Shown one piece after another: positions 24,581 through 64,000 of a DNA stretch of 64,000 nucleotides. Below the pieces are notes generated by a model. It did not search any database and had not been told where the DNA came from. It worked only from the letters and a program-made list of their open reading frames with translations. Each line of letters starts with the position of its first letter. Position 1 is the first letter of the stretch. The stretch is from Eudromia elegans (lineage: Eukaryota; Chordata; Aves; Tinamiformes; Tinamidae). The DNA is taken from the NCBI GenBank assembly GCA_003342815.1, contig PTEX01000409.1, forward strand, positions 138,902 to 202,901, written 5' to 3'. A program made the translations under genes and the position numbers.

Positions 24581-27574
24581 TCACAAAGGGTGTTTGTTAC
24601 AGTCCTTGATACACAAAAAGCTTGGCCTTCACCTGTGTTTGAAAGAAGGAAAGCCCAACTGAAGATTAGTGTACTGTTTACTTTTGAAGGAGCTGAAAGT
24701 TCCGTGCACGTTTGGCAGGTAAAATAGAGCTGCCCGAGCTGGAATCTATGCCGGTGACCACGGCACATCCGCTCGCTGCGGCACCGCGGCTGCCACTGCT
24801 GCAGAGGCGCCGCGTGGAGCAGAGCGGGTGCTGCGGGGGGCCCTGGCACCCGGCAGGCAGCCGGGGCCACAAGGACCTAGGTGGCATTAGGCACCAGTGC
24901 AAACCAAGAGAGGCTAAAGCGGAGGTGATTAAAGGTGCCCAAATTCACACCTACCCTACCAGTCTTTAGAAAGAAAAATATACTGTAACATATATGGAAT
25001 CTCCTGAACGGTGCTGCTCAGTTGTGCCTGTGAGAGTGCTGGGCACGCTGAGGGCTGGAATGACGGGCCAGCAATATTTACTGGCGCAAGTGTCATAATT
25101 ACCTGAAGTAATCCAGTAGTCTTGCTGAGTTGTAGATGTGTAAAGAAAAGGAACCAAACTGGAAAGAGCACAGTTTGAAATGTATCTTGTGGAGCAGATT
25201 GAGATTAAAGGGGGAGCAAACAGTTGCTTTGATAGTTAAGGATTATTTTGCCTTTATTTTTCCATTCATGAACAGATTCTAAGTTATGAGCTTTTGGTTT
25301 TAAAGACCCACAGTGTGATTGATATATAGCAGCCAAATAAAGCTACATTTGTTTGATTTGCAGAATCGGTCAGGTTAAATTTCCTGCCAGAAATTGTTTC
25401 ACTCAAAGCACAATTGTATACACCGAAAGGTGAGAGAAGGAGGAACAAGGAAGATATAAAATAAAATAAATTTTAAATAGGAATTACCATTTTAGCCATA
25501 TACAGGCTAGGCTCATAGACTTTAGAAGAATTTGAACTCATTAATTTTCACCTTCAAAAGCATGTTATTGCTTTGTATTATAACTACATCTCTTAATGGA
25601 TAAATCATCATTCTAGATTTTTTCAAAATCAGTTTGAAGTAGCATTTGTTTACAAAGTATCACACACAAATCTTTAATTTCTCACATTCACCATGTATTT
25701 ATCTCTGTTGTGTTTATGAAGAGCCCTGTTATGCATCCCAAGACACATAGACACCATGTATTACTAGACGGTTATTATAAACCTGTACACTGAGAAAAAG
25801 GTAGGATTGTCCTATTTAGTGTCTTAGGAGCTTCGGTGTGACTTGGCCAATCGCCCTCAACTTCAGAACATTTATGGTGCTGTTCATGGGTGCAGGTATG
25901 TCCTCCTTTCCTGTCAGAGCTGCTTATGGGACGTGCTAATCATTTGGCTCATCTCTTAGCCAATTTTTAGCTGACTTGCTGATGTTTTAATAAACTGCAA
26001 GCATTAACATTTCCCATTCTGATCTTTATAAATAACAAAATAGAAATCACCGCTGAAAATGATCCTTTCATTGTTGTTGGCTGGTTTATCTCTGCAGTTA
26101 AATGTTGTGGCACTGGATTAAACTTCTTCTAAAGTCCTGGTTTTATATGTTGTCCCTGTCTGCCTTAAAGCCTGTCAGGTCACATGTGTCAGGCAGCTAA
26201 TCAGACACTGTGAAAATCAATATAAAATAATCTCAAATGGCTAGATTTCCTGCAACATTTAAACTACACATTTAACTCTTCTTGGCTCGTCTCCCGCATT
26301 TTTGTTGTCTTGATTCTGTACAAGTCACTCAGAAAATAACGTGCAGAAGAGACTTCTATTTTCTCTGAAATGTTACATTATAAAAATGAGCAGACATATT
26401 TCTGAATTGGATGTTTTTTTCTTAGCAACTTCCATAATTTTCCGTAGATTTTTCTTAAGTTGTCATCATTTTCTTTTTTTCGCAAGGCCATTCTGTTGTG
26501 GCTAACAGCATCTGTGAGACAGAAGATCCTTGATGATGATATGTGCCCTTTCATTCAGAGTACGTTATTGCTCAGGGCTTTGTTATGGTTTTAAGTGCCT
26601 GTCTGCAAGTTCTTGGATTCCGTATTAGTTTCAACAGGACATGAGGCACAGAGAGAACCTCACTTACCTGCCTGTCCATCCTGCTTTCCTCCCCTCAGTA
26701 ATTCTTGACGCTATCAGCTAATTTCAGCCAAAGTTGACGGAAGTAACAGGACCTAAAGGGAGCTCTGTTCTTACAAAGATGGTAAAAACAGGAGATGTTA
26801 CAGAGTGCAGTAGGTGCTTGCCCCGTATTAAATGCTTTAAATACGTTGTTGTCAGGAGGAAGGTGGTTGTAAATGTCCCAGCTGCCAGGAAATCTGCAAT
26901 AGATGCCTGTATCATAATAAACACCAGAGAATCTAGTGTATAAGCACAGCTCCATAGGATAGCAGGCTTTTTAGTGCCTCATAGAAGTTTTTCCAGATTA
27001 TGCATTTGAAGAATGTAAGAGAAGGATCTTTTGACTAGATTTCCACCTCTGTGCTTGCATATGGATGAGGGTGGAAAGTAGTCGCACAGAAAGTGCTACA
27101 AAATCAGATGCAGGAGCTGACATAGTGTTCAGCTTGGGTTCCTACAGCTGTGTGCAGAGCTGTAAGGACTAATGCCTGGGTACAAAACAGATTATCTTTT
27201 AGTGTGATGATTGAACCATACAACTATTTTAATAAAGATAGCTCTAATTCTGAACAAATACAAAACATATATATATTTGTTTGTTTGTTAACGGTAATTC
27301 ATTTTAAATGCTTTGCTTTTGTGTAGTGTTGTAGAAGTTTCTGGGCATTGACGTTGAATCAGTGCTAACTTTAGCACTGCGTGCATGCCGGTGCTGGGCT
27401 GTGTTAAATCAAGATAGCTTTGTTGACACAGTTGAAGAGTTGACAGAAATACTCCAAGAAATGTCTGGATTTTCTGAAAAGTAATGTATGGAGGCAGTGC
27501 CTCTGGTCCTTGAAACTGTGTTGGGGAATAGTCAAAGCATGCTGCTGTGCCTGTAGAATGGGTGTACGCTTGCC

Positions 27575-27646
27575 TGTGTGTGTATTGGTGTGTGTACCCA
27601 CGCTATCCTGTAAGGGACTATAAGCGTGTGTGTATTGGGGCGTGTA
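27575..27646 (+). repeat. imperfect GT-rich duplication
   Basis: A GTGTGTGTATTGG-containing unit of about 22 bases occurs at 27575-27597 and again at 27625-27646, 50 bases apart, inside a wider GT-rich patch that continues to about 27670. It looks like a degenerate GT microsatellite that was locally duplicated. Confidence 0.7.
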
Positions 27647-30600
27647 AGCGTGCGTGTGTACATGTATGTACATATGATGGGATTCTGCGCCAGGCACTGC
27701 TCGTCAGATAAGCTTAGTGACCCACTAGGTTTTAATTGGCTGGGTTTTTTTTTCTTTCCGTTGGCACAAGTGTGCCACGAATAAACTGAATCCTGAATTA
27801 AGTGTATATGTTCATCTACATAGATTAGACTTAAATCTGTTTTTTATTTATGCTTTATCCTTTGGTCTTAGCAATTTTTGTAAAGATTTGTAATAGCTCC
27901 AAATCCTTGCCTTGCAATAAAACTTCCACTTTTTAAGACCTGAGAAAAACCAGTGGAAGCAGTGCAAGCACAATCCGCTCCCATCTCATGTAGAGAAATG
28001 TTTTGCTCTGATAAATGAGCTCTTTTTTGCAGGTTAGGAGGTCTGTATATATAATATGTCTAGTGTCCTTATTTATGTAAATAAGTAGGTTTTCGCCAGG
28101 AAGACTTAGTGAATAATCCTCTAATGAACACAGATTCTTTTGCAATGCCAAAGAAGAAGGCACTTAAGTGCAGAAAAGTGAAATGCTGTTTAAGAACATA
28201 ACCTTGTCAAGGGATGGAGCAGTGAGGAGCCTTGTTGGTGTTAATGTGTGAGCTTAGCTGGATAATATCCCTCATCCTTTTAAACCAGTCTCTTCCAGAT
28301 ACTGACCTCATAGACCTAATACCTTCTGTCCGTTTCCACAAAGGGCATTGTCTTTGCCTCGGAATGCAGCGAGATTTGGGCAGGGTTTGTAAGACTGAGC
28401 ATCTCTCAGTGTCACAGCTGGGTCTGTCCTTTTGTCCCCTCGCAGTCTCGGACTCTGGTGACAGCTGCTGCAGCTCCATCTATTAATTAGGTGGCCTAAG
28501 ACAGTCTCTGCTTTGGGATTGATTTCTTATGCATCCAGATAACCTAAGTAATTCTGACCCTTTAGTTGAAGGGCCAGAGTTGAATGAGCCTCTTGCTTTT
28601 GTAGTGTTTTAAAAAATTACTATTCTACAAAAAGATGGTTGCATTTTTTGTATGCAGAGTAGCTGATGTTAATTGACTCAAGAAAAAGTGATTGATACTA
28701 AGATGCAGTGAGTGTGTGCAAGGGGATGTGTGTGAATGCAGAGCTTGTTCCCCTCGCCCGGGGCACTCGGGTTGCCAGCGCTTGGTCACGTCTCAGCGGT
28801 GTCTTGCAGCCACTTCACTGAAGCTCAATGTTTCTTGAGAGCCAGGAGCTCGCAGGAGCCGGTCACTGGTCAGGCATGGAAGAGATTAGGCTCTTTGAGA
28901 AGACTGACGAGATCCCTGGCCTGCATAAGGCATTAAAGGAAAAAGTGATTTTCTTCTGGATTTAAATGGGTAAATATTCATATACTGACACTGGTTATAT
29001 GCTAGTCAGAATTATAGCTAGGCACCAAGACTTGGGCGTCCGACAACAGGAGCTGTCTGGAAGGCACTGTGACCAACTGCCAGAAACATGAAACTGTGCA
29101 GATACTAATGCGAGAAATACACATGGGCCTGATGCACTTGCTGAAATGCAACACAAAAGGAGTAAAGATATTTATTTGAAAAAGTCTTTCCTCTGCATGA
29201 GAATTTGCTGTATGTATTTTGAGAATAGATCCCTTTGGTTTTGATGTATCTATCAATGGAGGTTTTTGCTTTCCCTTAAGTCAGTCAGTGGGAAATGTTA
29301 AAGTGAAGCACAGTAAGTCTGGCATTTCATCTCTTGCTCCTAATCACAAGTCCACAGGGGATAAAGTTCACTTGATAATATCCACTGCGGATTAATCAGC
29401 TTAACTTCTCCCTTGAAGCTTTGGCCAAATCAAAGGGAAAAAAACGTAAGTTCTTTATCTGGAATCCAGCCGTCTTCTATTTGGCATGACACATTATTTC
29501 AGCTAGAGACAGAGCAAACTGGAAGTCATATAGCTTTGTCATTGATGGGTGTTTTATTAAGAATTATATTATATACATGAAAAAGATGTAGGTAGGTTCT
29601 TATTTTGTGAAATGTGCTATATTCACTTTGCTCACCACAAGACCTGGCGAAAATAGATGCTTCTGAAATGTTCTCCAAAATTTCACTTATCACTGAGTTA
29701 ATGATAGAGGAAATGGTGTTCTGAAAAACGAAGATAATATTAAACACAAAACTTTATTTTCTAGGAAAAGAATATATAGGTGTATTTTGGGGGGAAAGAT
29801 GGGATCAGCTTGCGTTTTGTAATCATTATTCCATGTCAGATCCATTTTCTTCTCCAAATATCCTTTCTCCGCAATTTAAGGCAAATCCCAAAGCACAGAT
29901 AGATATCTCTATTGCAGTCGCTGTTAAATTAAACTTGAATTGGGAAAAAAAAAGAAGTATTAAGTTTTACAAAGCTCTCCCTATATATATACGTGTGTGT
30001 ATGCATGCATGTGCAGCAGATTATTTAATGTCAGTGTCAGCCTGTGCGAATTGCTACCTCGGCCGTGCTCATTCATCACAACCCTGACTTCCCAGAGGGA
30101 TTCCTTACCCAGAGATAGAAACCTTATCTCATCCTCCTTTCCTCTGGTTGTCCTTTCCTATTTTTCCACCTCACCCCTTTTCAGTGACAGTTATTGAGAA
30201 AGTGTTGGCAGGTACACGGCGTGATCTTTACGCGGGGCTCCGGCAGAAAGCACTCTGCCCGAGCTGGTTTAGAAGCGGGTAGGGGTTTTGCTGTGCTCTG
30301 CTTTTTGGACTGACACCTTGGCATAGAGGTTGGTTACAGAGTTCTGCTGTGGTCGAACTCTCCGTCCTACGCGCTGGCCCCTTTGCCGTCAGTTGCTTCC
30401 TGCAGGGGCCCATGGGAGTCTCCTTCGTCCACCAGCCCTGCAGGCAGAGGCCACCCAGGAGCGCAGGGATTGGGGATTCCTCAGCTACTCGGGCATTCCC
30501 AAGAAAGGGGGTCCTTTGGCCTCCATGTTACCTGAAATTGGAGATTTGCAGCTGCTCCGTTCCCATCCTGTGAAGCAACCCCATGCACTTCAGCAGGGCG

Positions 30601-33600
30601 CTGCAGTACCTTGAGCTGGGCAGCTTGGTGTGTGCTCCGGGCTCTTGCCACTATGGGAAAGTCACCCCAGCTTCTGTGGAGCAAAGTTTATAACGAGGCA
30701 TCGTCTGCTGAGCTGCTGGACTGCACAGAGGTGTGACCTGCACAGAGGTGACGGCCCAGCGGGCAGGGTGGGTGGCAGGGGGGTGTTATCCAGGGCACAG
30801 GGCTAGGGACACTGCAGAGTTGGTGTGCTGGGACCCCTGAGCACAAAGACACCAGGTCGGCCCAGCCGTCTGACTTTCCAGATGCTCGCCTGGGGGAAAA
30901 CTATCTGTCTTCTCCAAATCACCGTCTTGGTAAACACTGGCTCCTGCACCCCCTGCTTTTAAATTACAGCATCAGAAGAGGCTGTGGGTGTTGGAGTTAA
31001 GCGTTCATCACTGTCAGCAGAAGTGAAAAACAGTAAAAGGCCCAGGGATGGAGCACTTCTTTCTGGTTGCTGATCATCTGCATGCCCACAGCGGGGCTAT
31101 GCAAGACCGTGCGCTGGCCTTGCAGCCTCCCGCTGAAACCATTGGGATCTCCCAGGTCTGGAAAAGTCATTCTGTGCTCTCTGGGTGTTTTAGCTGTGGC
31201 CCAGGAGCGCAGGGAAAAGCTGCAAGACACCCAAAGTGTAAGACTGAGACTCAGTGTGCACACCAACAGAGCCAAGCAGCTTGAGCAGGAGGAGGGCATG
31301 GGCATGTGGTTGGGGACTGCAGGCTAGCAGGCTTCCCCCACCTCCTGTTACTGTTTCCAACTCGTTTGCTGTTGCTCAAAACGTCAGGATCTCTCAGTGA
31401 AATACCAGTTTTCCCTCGGGGCCTGACTACCCCTACACCTAATAATAAACAGGTAACAAATAGGTTGGTGCAGGTATTTCAATGTGTATTTCAAATCCAG
31501 AAGCACATTTCTCATGAAGAGCTGAAATGGATTAGATTGCACTGTAGATGCAAAGATCACTTCTAGTTTGTTTCAGCAAGTTATGATGAAAGATACTCAG
31601 TTTTAAAAAAAAAATACGGTAGTAAAAGTCATTGGAAAGAAGCTGAGTTACTTTTATATTGAGGTGTATGTTCTTAAAATGCTCTTGTTTCATTGCCTGT
31701 TGAAATTACAGAGATGGAGAAACAAATACGTGTGATCCTGAGGTACTTTTTTTTGAATGTTTTGGGCAAAACAAACTATCTTAAAATGAGATTTTTTTTC
31801 TTGTAAAGATTGTGAGAAAAGGGAAGTAGCCAGGTAATATTTGGAGAGCTGACTGATGCTCTACTTTATTTCCAACACTTTTTTTTTTTTCCTTAAGTTG
31901 CTTGTTGTAGTAGAGTACGTAAGTGATAGGACCTCTTTTCAGACTTAAGTGATATATGCAAGGAGACCCTGGTCCTGACAACATGTTTTGCACCTTTCTT
32001 TCTTTTATGGATTAAGGAGTAACTCTCCTGGTGCCAATCAAACTGCTCTGTGTAAGGTGGTAAATGCGTAAGTCCTAAGTAGTTGCTACTGGCGCAGTTG
32101 ATAATTCGATAGGAGTGCGCTGAGTGAAAGAAAGAAGCAAAAGGCTTTGAAGTAGCAGAAGACTGTTGCATTTGTCACGTATTTTACCTTTTCCTTCTGC
32201 TATCAAATTTTATAGAATTCATTTTTTTTTTTCAGTCAACTTTTAACTTTTTTGTAACAAATTCCTTGCTGCCCAGTTCTGATTGAGGATTTCAGCAGAA
32301 GCAGATACAATTCCGGAGTCTTTGGGGAGAGCAGGAGTGGAGCAGACCTGTGCTTGGGTCTCAGCTGCAAGTTCCTGCCACAGCCCCTTGCAGCTACCCT
32401 TAGAGCTCTGTACTAGCTAAGGCCTGGCCCTTAATGTTTACATGTGTGCAGGTTTATTTGTATTTGAATTTTACACAATACCATTCACAGCAGTCGCCCA
32501 TTTGTCTTCTAGCAGGGGGGTGATGCCATCAATAACTGAATGCAGGATGGCAGGTGCTTGATAATCTGAGGGCGTCCTCCTTCCTTCTGTCTCCTTTGCC
32601 CTTCCATAGGGAATCGAGCCTCTCTGGAGAGTAAGTGTTAATAATTGGAGGGAAAAGGGAGCATAATATAATTAAGGTGATGGAGAGATGGTCCAGACTC
32701 TGCTCAGCCTCCCTAAGTGTTTCTGCACTGGCTCTGCTCAGCAGCCTGTGCAGCCTGATGTATCCGTCACCTCAGCACGTGTGTGCCAGAGGGACAGGCT
32801 TTCCCAAGGAATGGCGCTCCTGAGATTGCTGCAAATGGTTCTTTGTTTGAGGTTTATGTGCGAGAAACACTGCCCGCGTTTCCAGGCGAGCTACGGTCAC
32901 GCGCTGGGTGCAGAAGTCAGCAGTGGAATGGGGTTGGTGTGTTCGGGTGTGCCCAGGATCCAGCACTAAGCAGATTTCGGAGCACAAACTTAGATTTAAT
33001 TTCTGTATTTATTCAAGTAACATCTCTTTTCATGCATAACATGTTTGTGTGCAGACTTGTCTCTTTGAAGATGAATTTTTTTGTCTTTGAAAGGATAGAT
33101 TAGAGGTTGTGTCAACCACGTTAACTAATAACATTAGTTTGTTGAAAATTGGAGAAAAAAAATAGTGTAGTTCTTTGTGTGCGGGTTGCGGCAGACCCTA
33201 GGTGGCAGCTCCCTGCGATGTGGCGGGGCCTCTTGCGGAGAGGAGCAGCCGTCCAGGGCCAGTCGTGCCCTGGAGTCTCGCGCGCTCTCGGAGTGCAGTT
33301 GTCCCTGAAAACGCACAGAATGTGCAATTGCTTCGTTTGCTAGCGCTCTGCGGGAAGCGCTGGCAGATGGGGACCTGCTTGTGGCATCTCGAGAATGGTT
33401 TCAACAGGGAGACTGCAGCAGATTGCAGGATCAGAACCTCAGTTTCACAGACGGGTGTTTGGGAGAAGGGATCCCCGCCACCCGCCTGGTCACGGCGGCC
33501 TTGCCTGTTCACGGAGCCAGCTCCTCCTCAAACACCATCTCACCCCCATGGCTGCCCCCAGGAGAACTCTCTGCTTCAGTGTCTTGGGTCAGAAACAGGA

Positions 33601-35518
33601 TGTAGATGGCAAAAGAAAGAGCTCACTCGTGTCTCGGCACAACCACCTTGTTTTCCGTCCTTAGCCTGGCAATAGCCAAGTTTTTATCTTTGAAAGTCTA
33701 CACGAGCTGTGCATGGAGTGGAGCAGGTTCCGACACCATTCCCTCAGTCTAAGGAGGTTTATGCGTCAGATCACGCTGAGGCCGTGATCAACATATCAAT
33801 GTTTAGTTCACACACGTTTACTTCAGGGTAACGTGGAAGTGTTAAAGGAGGCACAGCCAGCCTGTGTTTATGTGTGTCCTTCACTCTTGCACACCTCTGC
33901 TCTTGAGGGACTGGAGGCTTAGTCGTAAATATGGAGAGTCAAGATAAGGCTGAGCGCACAGAATATTAACCTGAAATCATTTTTCACATCATGGTGGAAG
34001 TTTTTTTTTTTTTTGGTGTGGCCTGTGTTTTTCATTTCATTTTAAATTCAAACCTTATTCTGCCCTCTGCTGGTAGTTCATATTATGAGCTAGAAATAGT
34101 ATGAAATGATTTTAATTATAAAGTTACAATTTAAAAAAAAATCAGTTTGCATTAGCCTCTTGTTTGCAGTCTGTTTCACACTACAAGTAACCATTATGCC
34201 CATTAACCATTTATAATATATAGTACCTAAAGATGTGTAGTAGATGTTTAAAAACTTTTGACAAAATTAGCATATCAATCTAGACGCCACATGCTTACCC
34301 AGGGAGCAGTTATTCAAATTGTATTGACTTTATCAAAACTAGCAAATTTCTGGGTTTTGGCAGGCAAACAAATGCCAAACAAAATCAAGCGCTCGAGCCT
34401 GTGCTATTTTCATCCCATCCCTGCTGTATTTGTGTATCTTTATGAAGTCTGTGCTTACTAGACAGCGTGCTGTTTTCTTTTTCACTTTTTTTTTTTTTGC
34501 CATGCTGGATTGTTGCACATATAATGAGCAGCTATTCCAAGGTTTCGTTGTGGTTTTGTGTGTGGCAGAGTCGAGTCTGTAGAGTGCTGGTGTCCGGCAC
34601 AGCCTTCGAACTACAGGTCCTTGTGTCTGCTGTCCTGTTTCAAAAGAATGGAAACAAGAAACGTAAATCACCATTTCCTTTGCTACAAGCTTGATCCATC
34701 CCTTGAGCAGGTTCATCTTATGTGCTACCCGAGCCAGCAGGCCTAAAAGGAGGAATGTGCCTGCTAATGCATGTGCAAAATGGGGAGAGATAAGGATGGT
34801 ACGAACTGCTTTAGTTGAGAATTATCCTAATTTCCTGAGTCACTTCAGCCTTCATATTCTCTTAATATTGTCTGGGTGGAGTTGAGAGATCCAAATTCTG
34901 ACCTAAAAACCAAAAAAAAAAAACCTATCATCCGACCTATTCAAGCGAGCTAACCTAAAAAACCCCCAGAAGTTTCAGCCCGTGTCACTGTGCATCAGCT
35001 TGGATACCTACAGCAGCTGTGAACAAGGCTGGAGCTTTTAGGTCGCTTGTGCCAGATGCATTTATGAAGGAACTGAAGTAGAGATAACAGCTTGCTGTAA
35101 TTTTAATGATGGGCGTGAAGGGACACGTTTTTACCAGTGGGTTTCATAAATATTTGCTGAAGGGAGGAGAGCAATGAGAGTCACCAGAGGGGTTTGTAAA
35201 AGTGGTCCATGAGCAGGGACTGGCCCCCTCTTCCACAGACTTCCTCTCTGCTCCCTTACTCCTCGTTATTCCCATCCTGGTTTTAGTCTTTCAGATTGCA
35301 CTTTTCCTTCTGTTGAGACCTCCTGGAATTGCACCAGCCACAAGGGACTAGGAAGGCTGTATTTTAAACTGCCTTGAAGAGGGTGCATTTTACAGAAAGG
35401 TCTTTACTGTGCAAAAGCTTCAGACAGGAAGCCCTCGGAGAGGATACGTGGAACCATGGCTTTTCAGCAGGCAAATAAAGTTACAGTTTAAGTAACTTTT
35501 CCACTTCCCTGTATCTGT

Positions 35519-35535
35519 AAAAAAAAAAAAAAAAA
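35519..35535 (+). repeat. poly-A tract (A17)
   Basis: Seventeen A residues in unique intronic sequence, about 1 kb upstream of exon 2. No element body is attached. Confidence 0.85.
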
Positions 35536-36502
35536 TAGCAACTTCAGTTCTTAGAGGAAAATGGAAGGAAATTTAATTATACAGTAGCGTAGCAGGGAGC
35601 CCAGGTAATGATTGCAAAGGATGTTAAGCTGTGATGTGAAACGCTGCCTGTGTGCACTGCAGCCCCAGGAGATCCTGAAGACAAGGAGAGAAATGAGAGC
35701 ACCAGGGCCCTCTGTAAATGGCTTTACAAGGTAGAGCTGCTCGAGGGTGGCATCACCCAGCAGGTCTGTCAAGGCAATGACAGAAACCCCATGTTATTTC
35801 CAAATGTCTGTTCGAGGGCCTGGCTAAGTCCTGCTGCGTGCTCCTTCCAGAGCACCAGGGCTGGTGAGCGTGGCACTCGGTGCGCTCTGTTTACCTGACT
35901 AAATTGCACCTTTTAGTGGGCCACGCTGTACCAAGAACTGCACCGTCTGCCTCAAAAAGCAAGCAAGAAGCCTGCTTTACATTCCTGTTCCAAAAGGAAA
36001 GGTGGTGCCTTCCCGGGAGGAACGGGCAGGTGCCTCCGTAGCCTCCCCGTGCAGCAACCGCTGCCTGTTGCAGCGGGCTGCCCCAGTGGCTTCCTCTGCA
36101 TGGGGACGTTGCCTGTCTGTGCCAGCTCATGGGCACCAAGGCTGGCACTCGCACAGCTGTAAACTGTGGGCAAAGAGAGGGGGCTGTGCTGCTTCGGCTG
36201 CTTTCCTAAACTGCCCTAGTTTTAGCCTAAGACTTGTAAATGGGGTTATTAAAAAAGGTGATAACTCGTTGTTGGCATGTTTTCAATATGTGCTCACAAA
36301 ATGCTTATTTGTTCTAAAAAGCAGGCTCAGGTGTTTACTTTACAGACTTCAGCATTAGGTAGGATACTGCAAATCTCAGCTTGGTAACCCCCCTTGACGT
36401 GCAAAATCATTTTTATTGTGTTGTTAAATACTGCAGAATTTTAGTTCATTTGGATGCTTCATTATTTGTGCTAACAGTTTTTTCCTTTCTCTCTGACTTC
36501 AG

Positions 36503-63688
<27,186 letters not shown>

Positions 63689-64000
63689 GTAAAAGTTACT
63701 GTATTTTTCTGACAGAAAATGGCTTTCTGTCATTTTTTTCTGACTTTTCTGACTTGTTTTCACAGTTCTTTTAAAAGATTTAAGAGATGTGAGATTGAAC
63801 ACTGCTTTTCTAATTTCTTGCATTTGATATGATTTGACAAAAGCAGCATGTATACTTTTAAAGTATATTTAAAAAAGTAACTTTGCTATTTATCTATATT
63901 GTATTTGCTCCTGCCCAAGGCTTTTAGTACATGACATAAAAAATAAGGAAGCCAAAGAGAATGTATTAAATTTAGAAAAATGTAGCACAAAGAGCAATTT
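63689..64000 (+). other. MAP7D2 intron 15, 5' part
   Basis: AT-rich intronic sequence from the donor of exon 15 to the window edge. No coding sequence is seen. Confidence 0.9.

Larger units (their letters stand above)
99..36502 (+). other. MAP7D2 intron 1 (about 36.4 kb) or upstream flank
   Basis: No exon with family similarity is seen between the CpG island at the left edge and exon 2. The open frames here are short, differ in composition from each other and lack recognisable domains. The stretch holds two CR1 fragments, an orphan CpG block near 19.5 kb, smaller CpG-rich patches near 24.05 kb and 33.2 kb, poly-T/poly-A tracts and several perfect hairpins, each listed separately. Long AT-rich unique segments such as 25200-26500 carry nothing I can name. 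If exon 1 lies elsewhere, part of this is 5' flank rather than intron. Confidence 0.6.

Noticed and set aside
24256-24870. Minus-strand open frame of 204 codons
   Set aside because: Crosses the A15/T15 homopolymer (giving poly-Phe), shows no domain or family signature, and lies inside an intron of the other strand. Judged chance.

Overview
The window is vertebrate genomic DNA, most likely from a bird. It is intron-rich and poor in interspersed repeats. The only transposon fossils I recognise are three truncated 3' ends of CR1 LINEs, the dominant bird/reptile retroposon. Nothing prokaryotic, viral or CRISPR-like was seen.

One gene explains the window: the microtubule-associated protein gene MAP7D2, on the + strand. 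Fourteen coding exons (numbered 2-15 here) run from 36503 to 63688 and join in consistent reading phases into about 587 codons. The order matches the MAP7 family. Exons 2-4 encode the N-terminal coiled-coil microtubule-binding region. Exon 5 is a short symmetric exon. Exons 6-10 encode a Ser/Pro/Lys-rich linker. Exons 11-14 encode the charged C-terminal MAP7 domain that binds the kinesin-1 stalk in this family. Exon 15 starts the tail, and the gene runs off the right edge. A CpG-dense stretch at 1-98 ending in a good splice donor may be the end of exon 1; if so, intron 1 is about 36.4 kb.

Layout: 1-98 CpG island and possible exon 1. 99-36502 is a giant first intron with two CR1 fragments (about 6000-6597 and 17696-17872), an orphan CpG-dense block (19497-19665), homopolymer tracts and some hairpins. 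36503-46922 holds exons 2-4 with two long introns; one contains the third CR1, and the other a 2-kb purine-rich domain and a CpG island around exon 4. 47738-53909 holds exons 5-9, including a GC-AG intron, a long CT tract and a tandem pair of in-frame acceptors. 53910-59331 is a 5.4-kb intron with a T19G12 homopolymer junction and another CpG block. 59332-63688 is a compact cluster of exons 10-15. Many chance open frames in the introns were rejected.

I found no new biological system. The points most worth a second look concern how this gene is processed: a possible internal promoter at exon 4, the GC-AG intron, the skippable exon 5 with a weak donor, and the alternative acceptors of exon 8.
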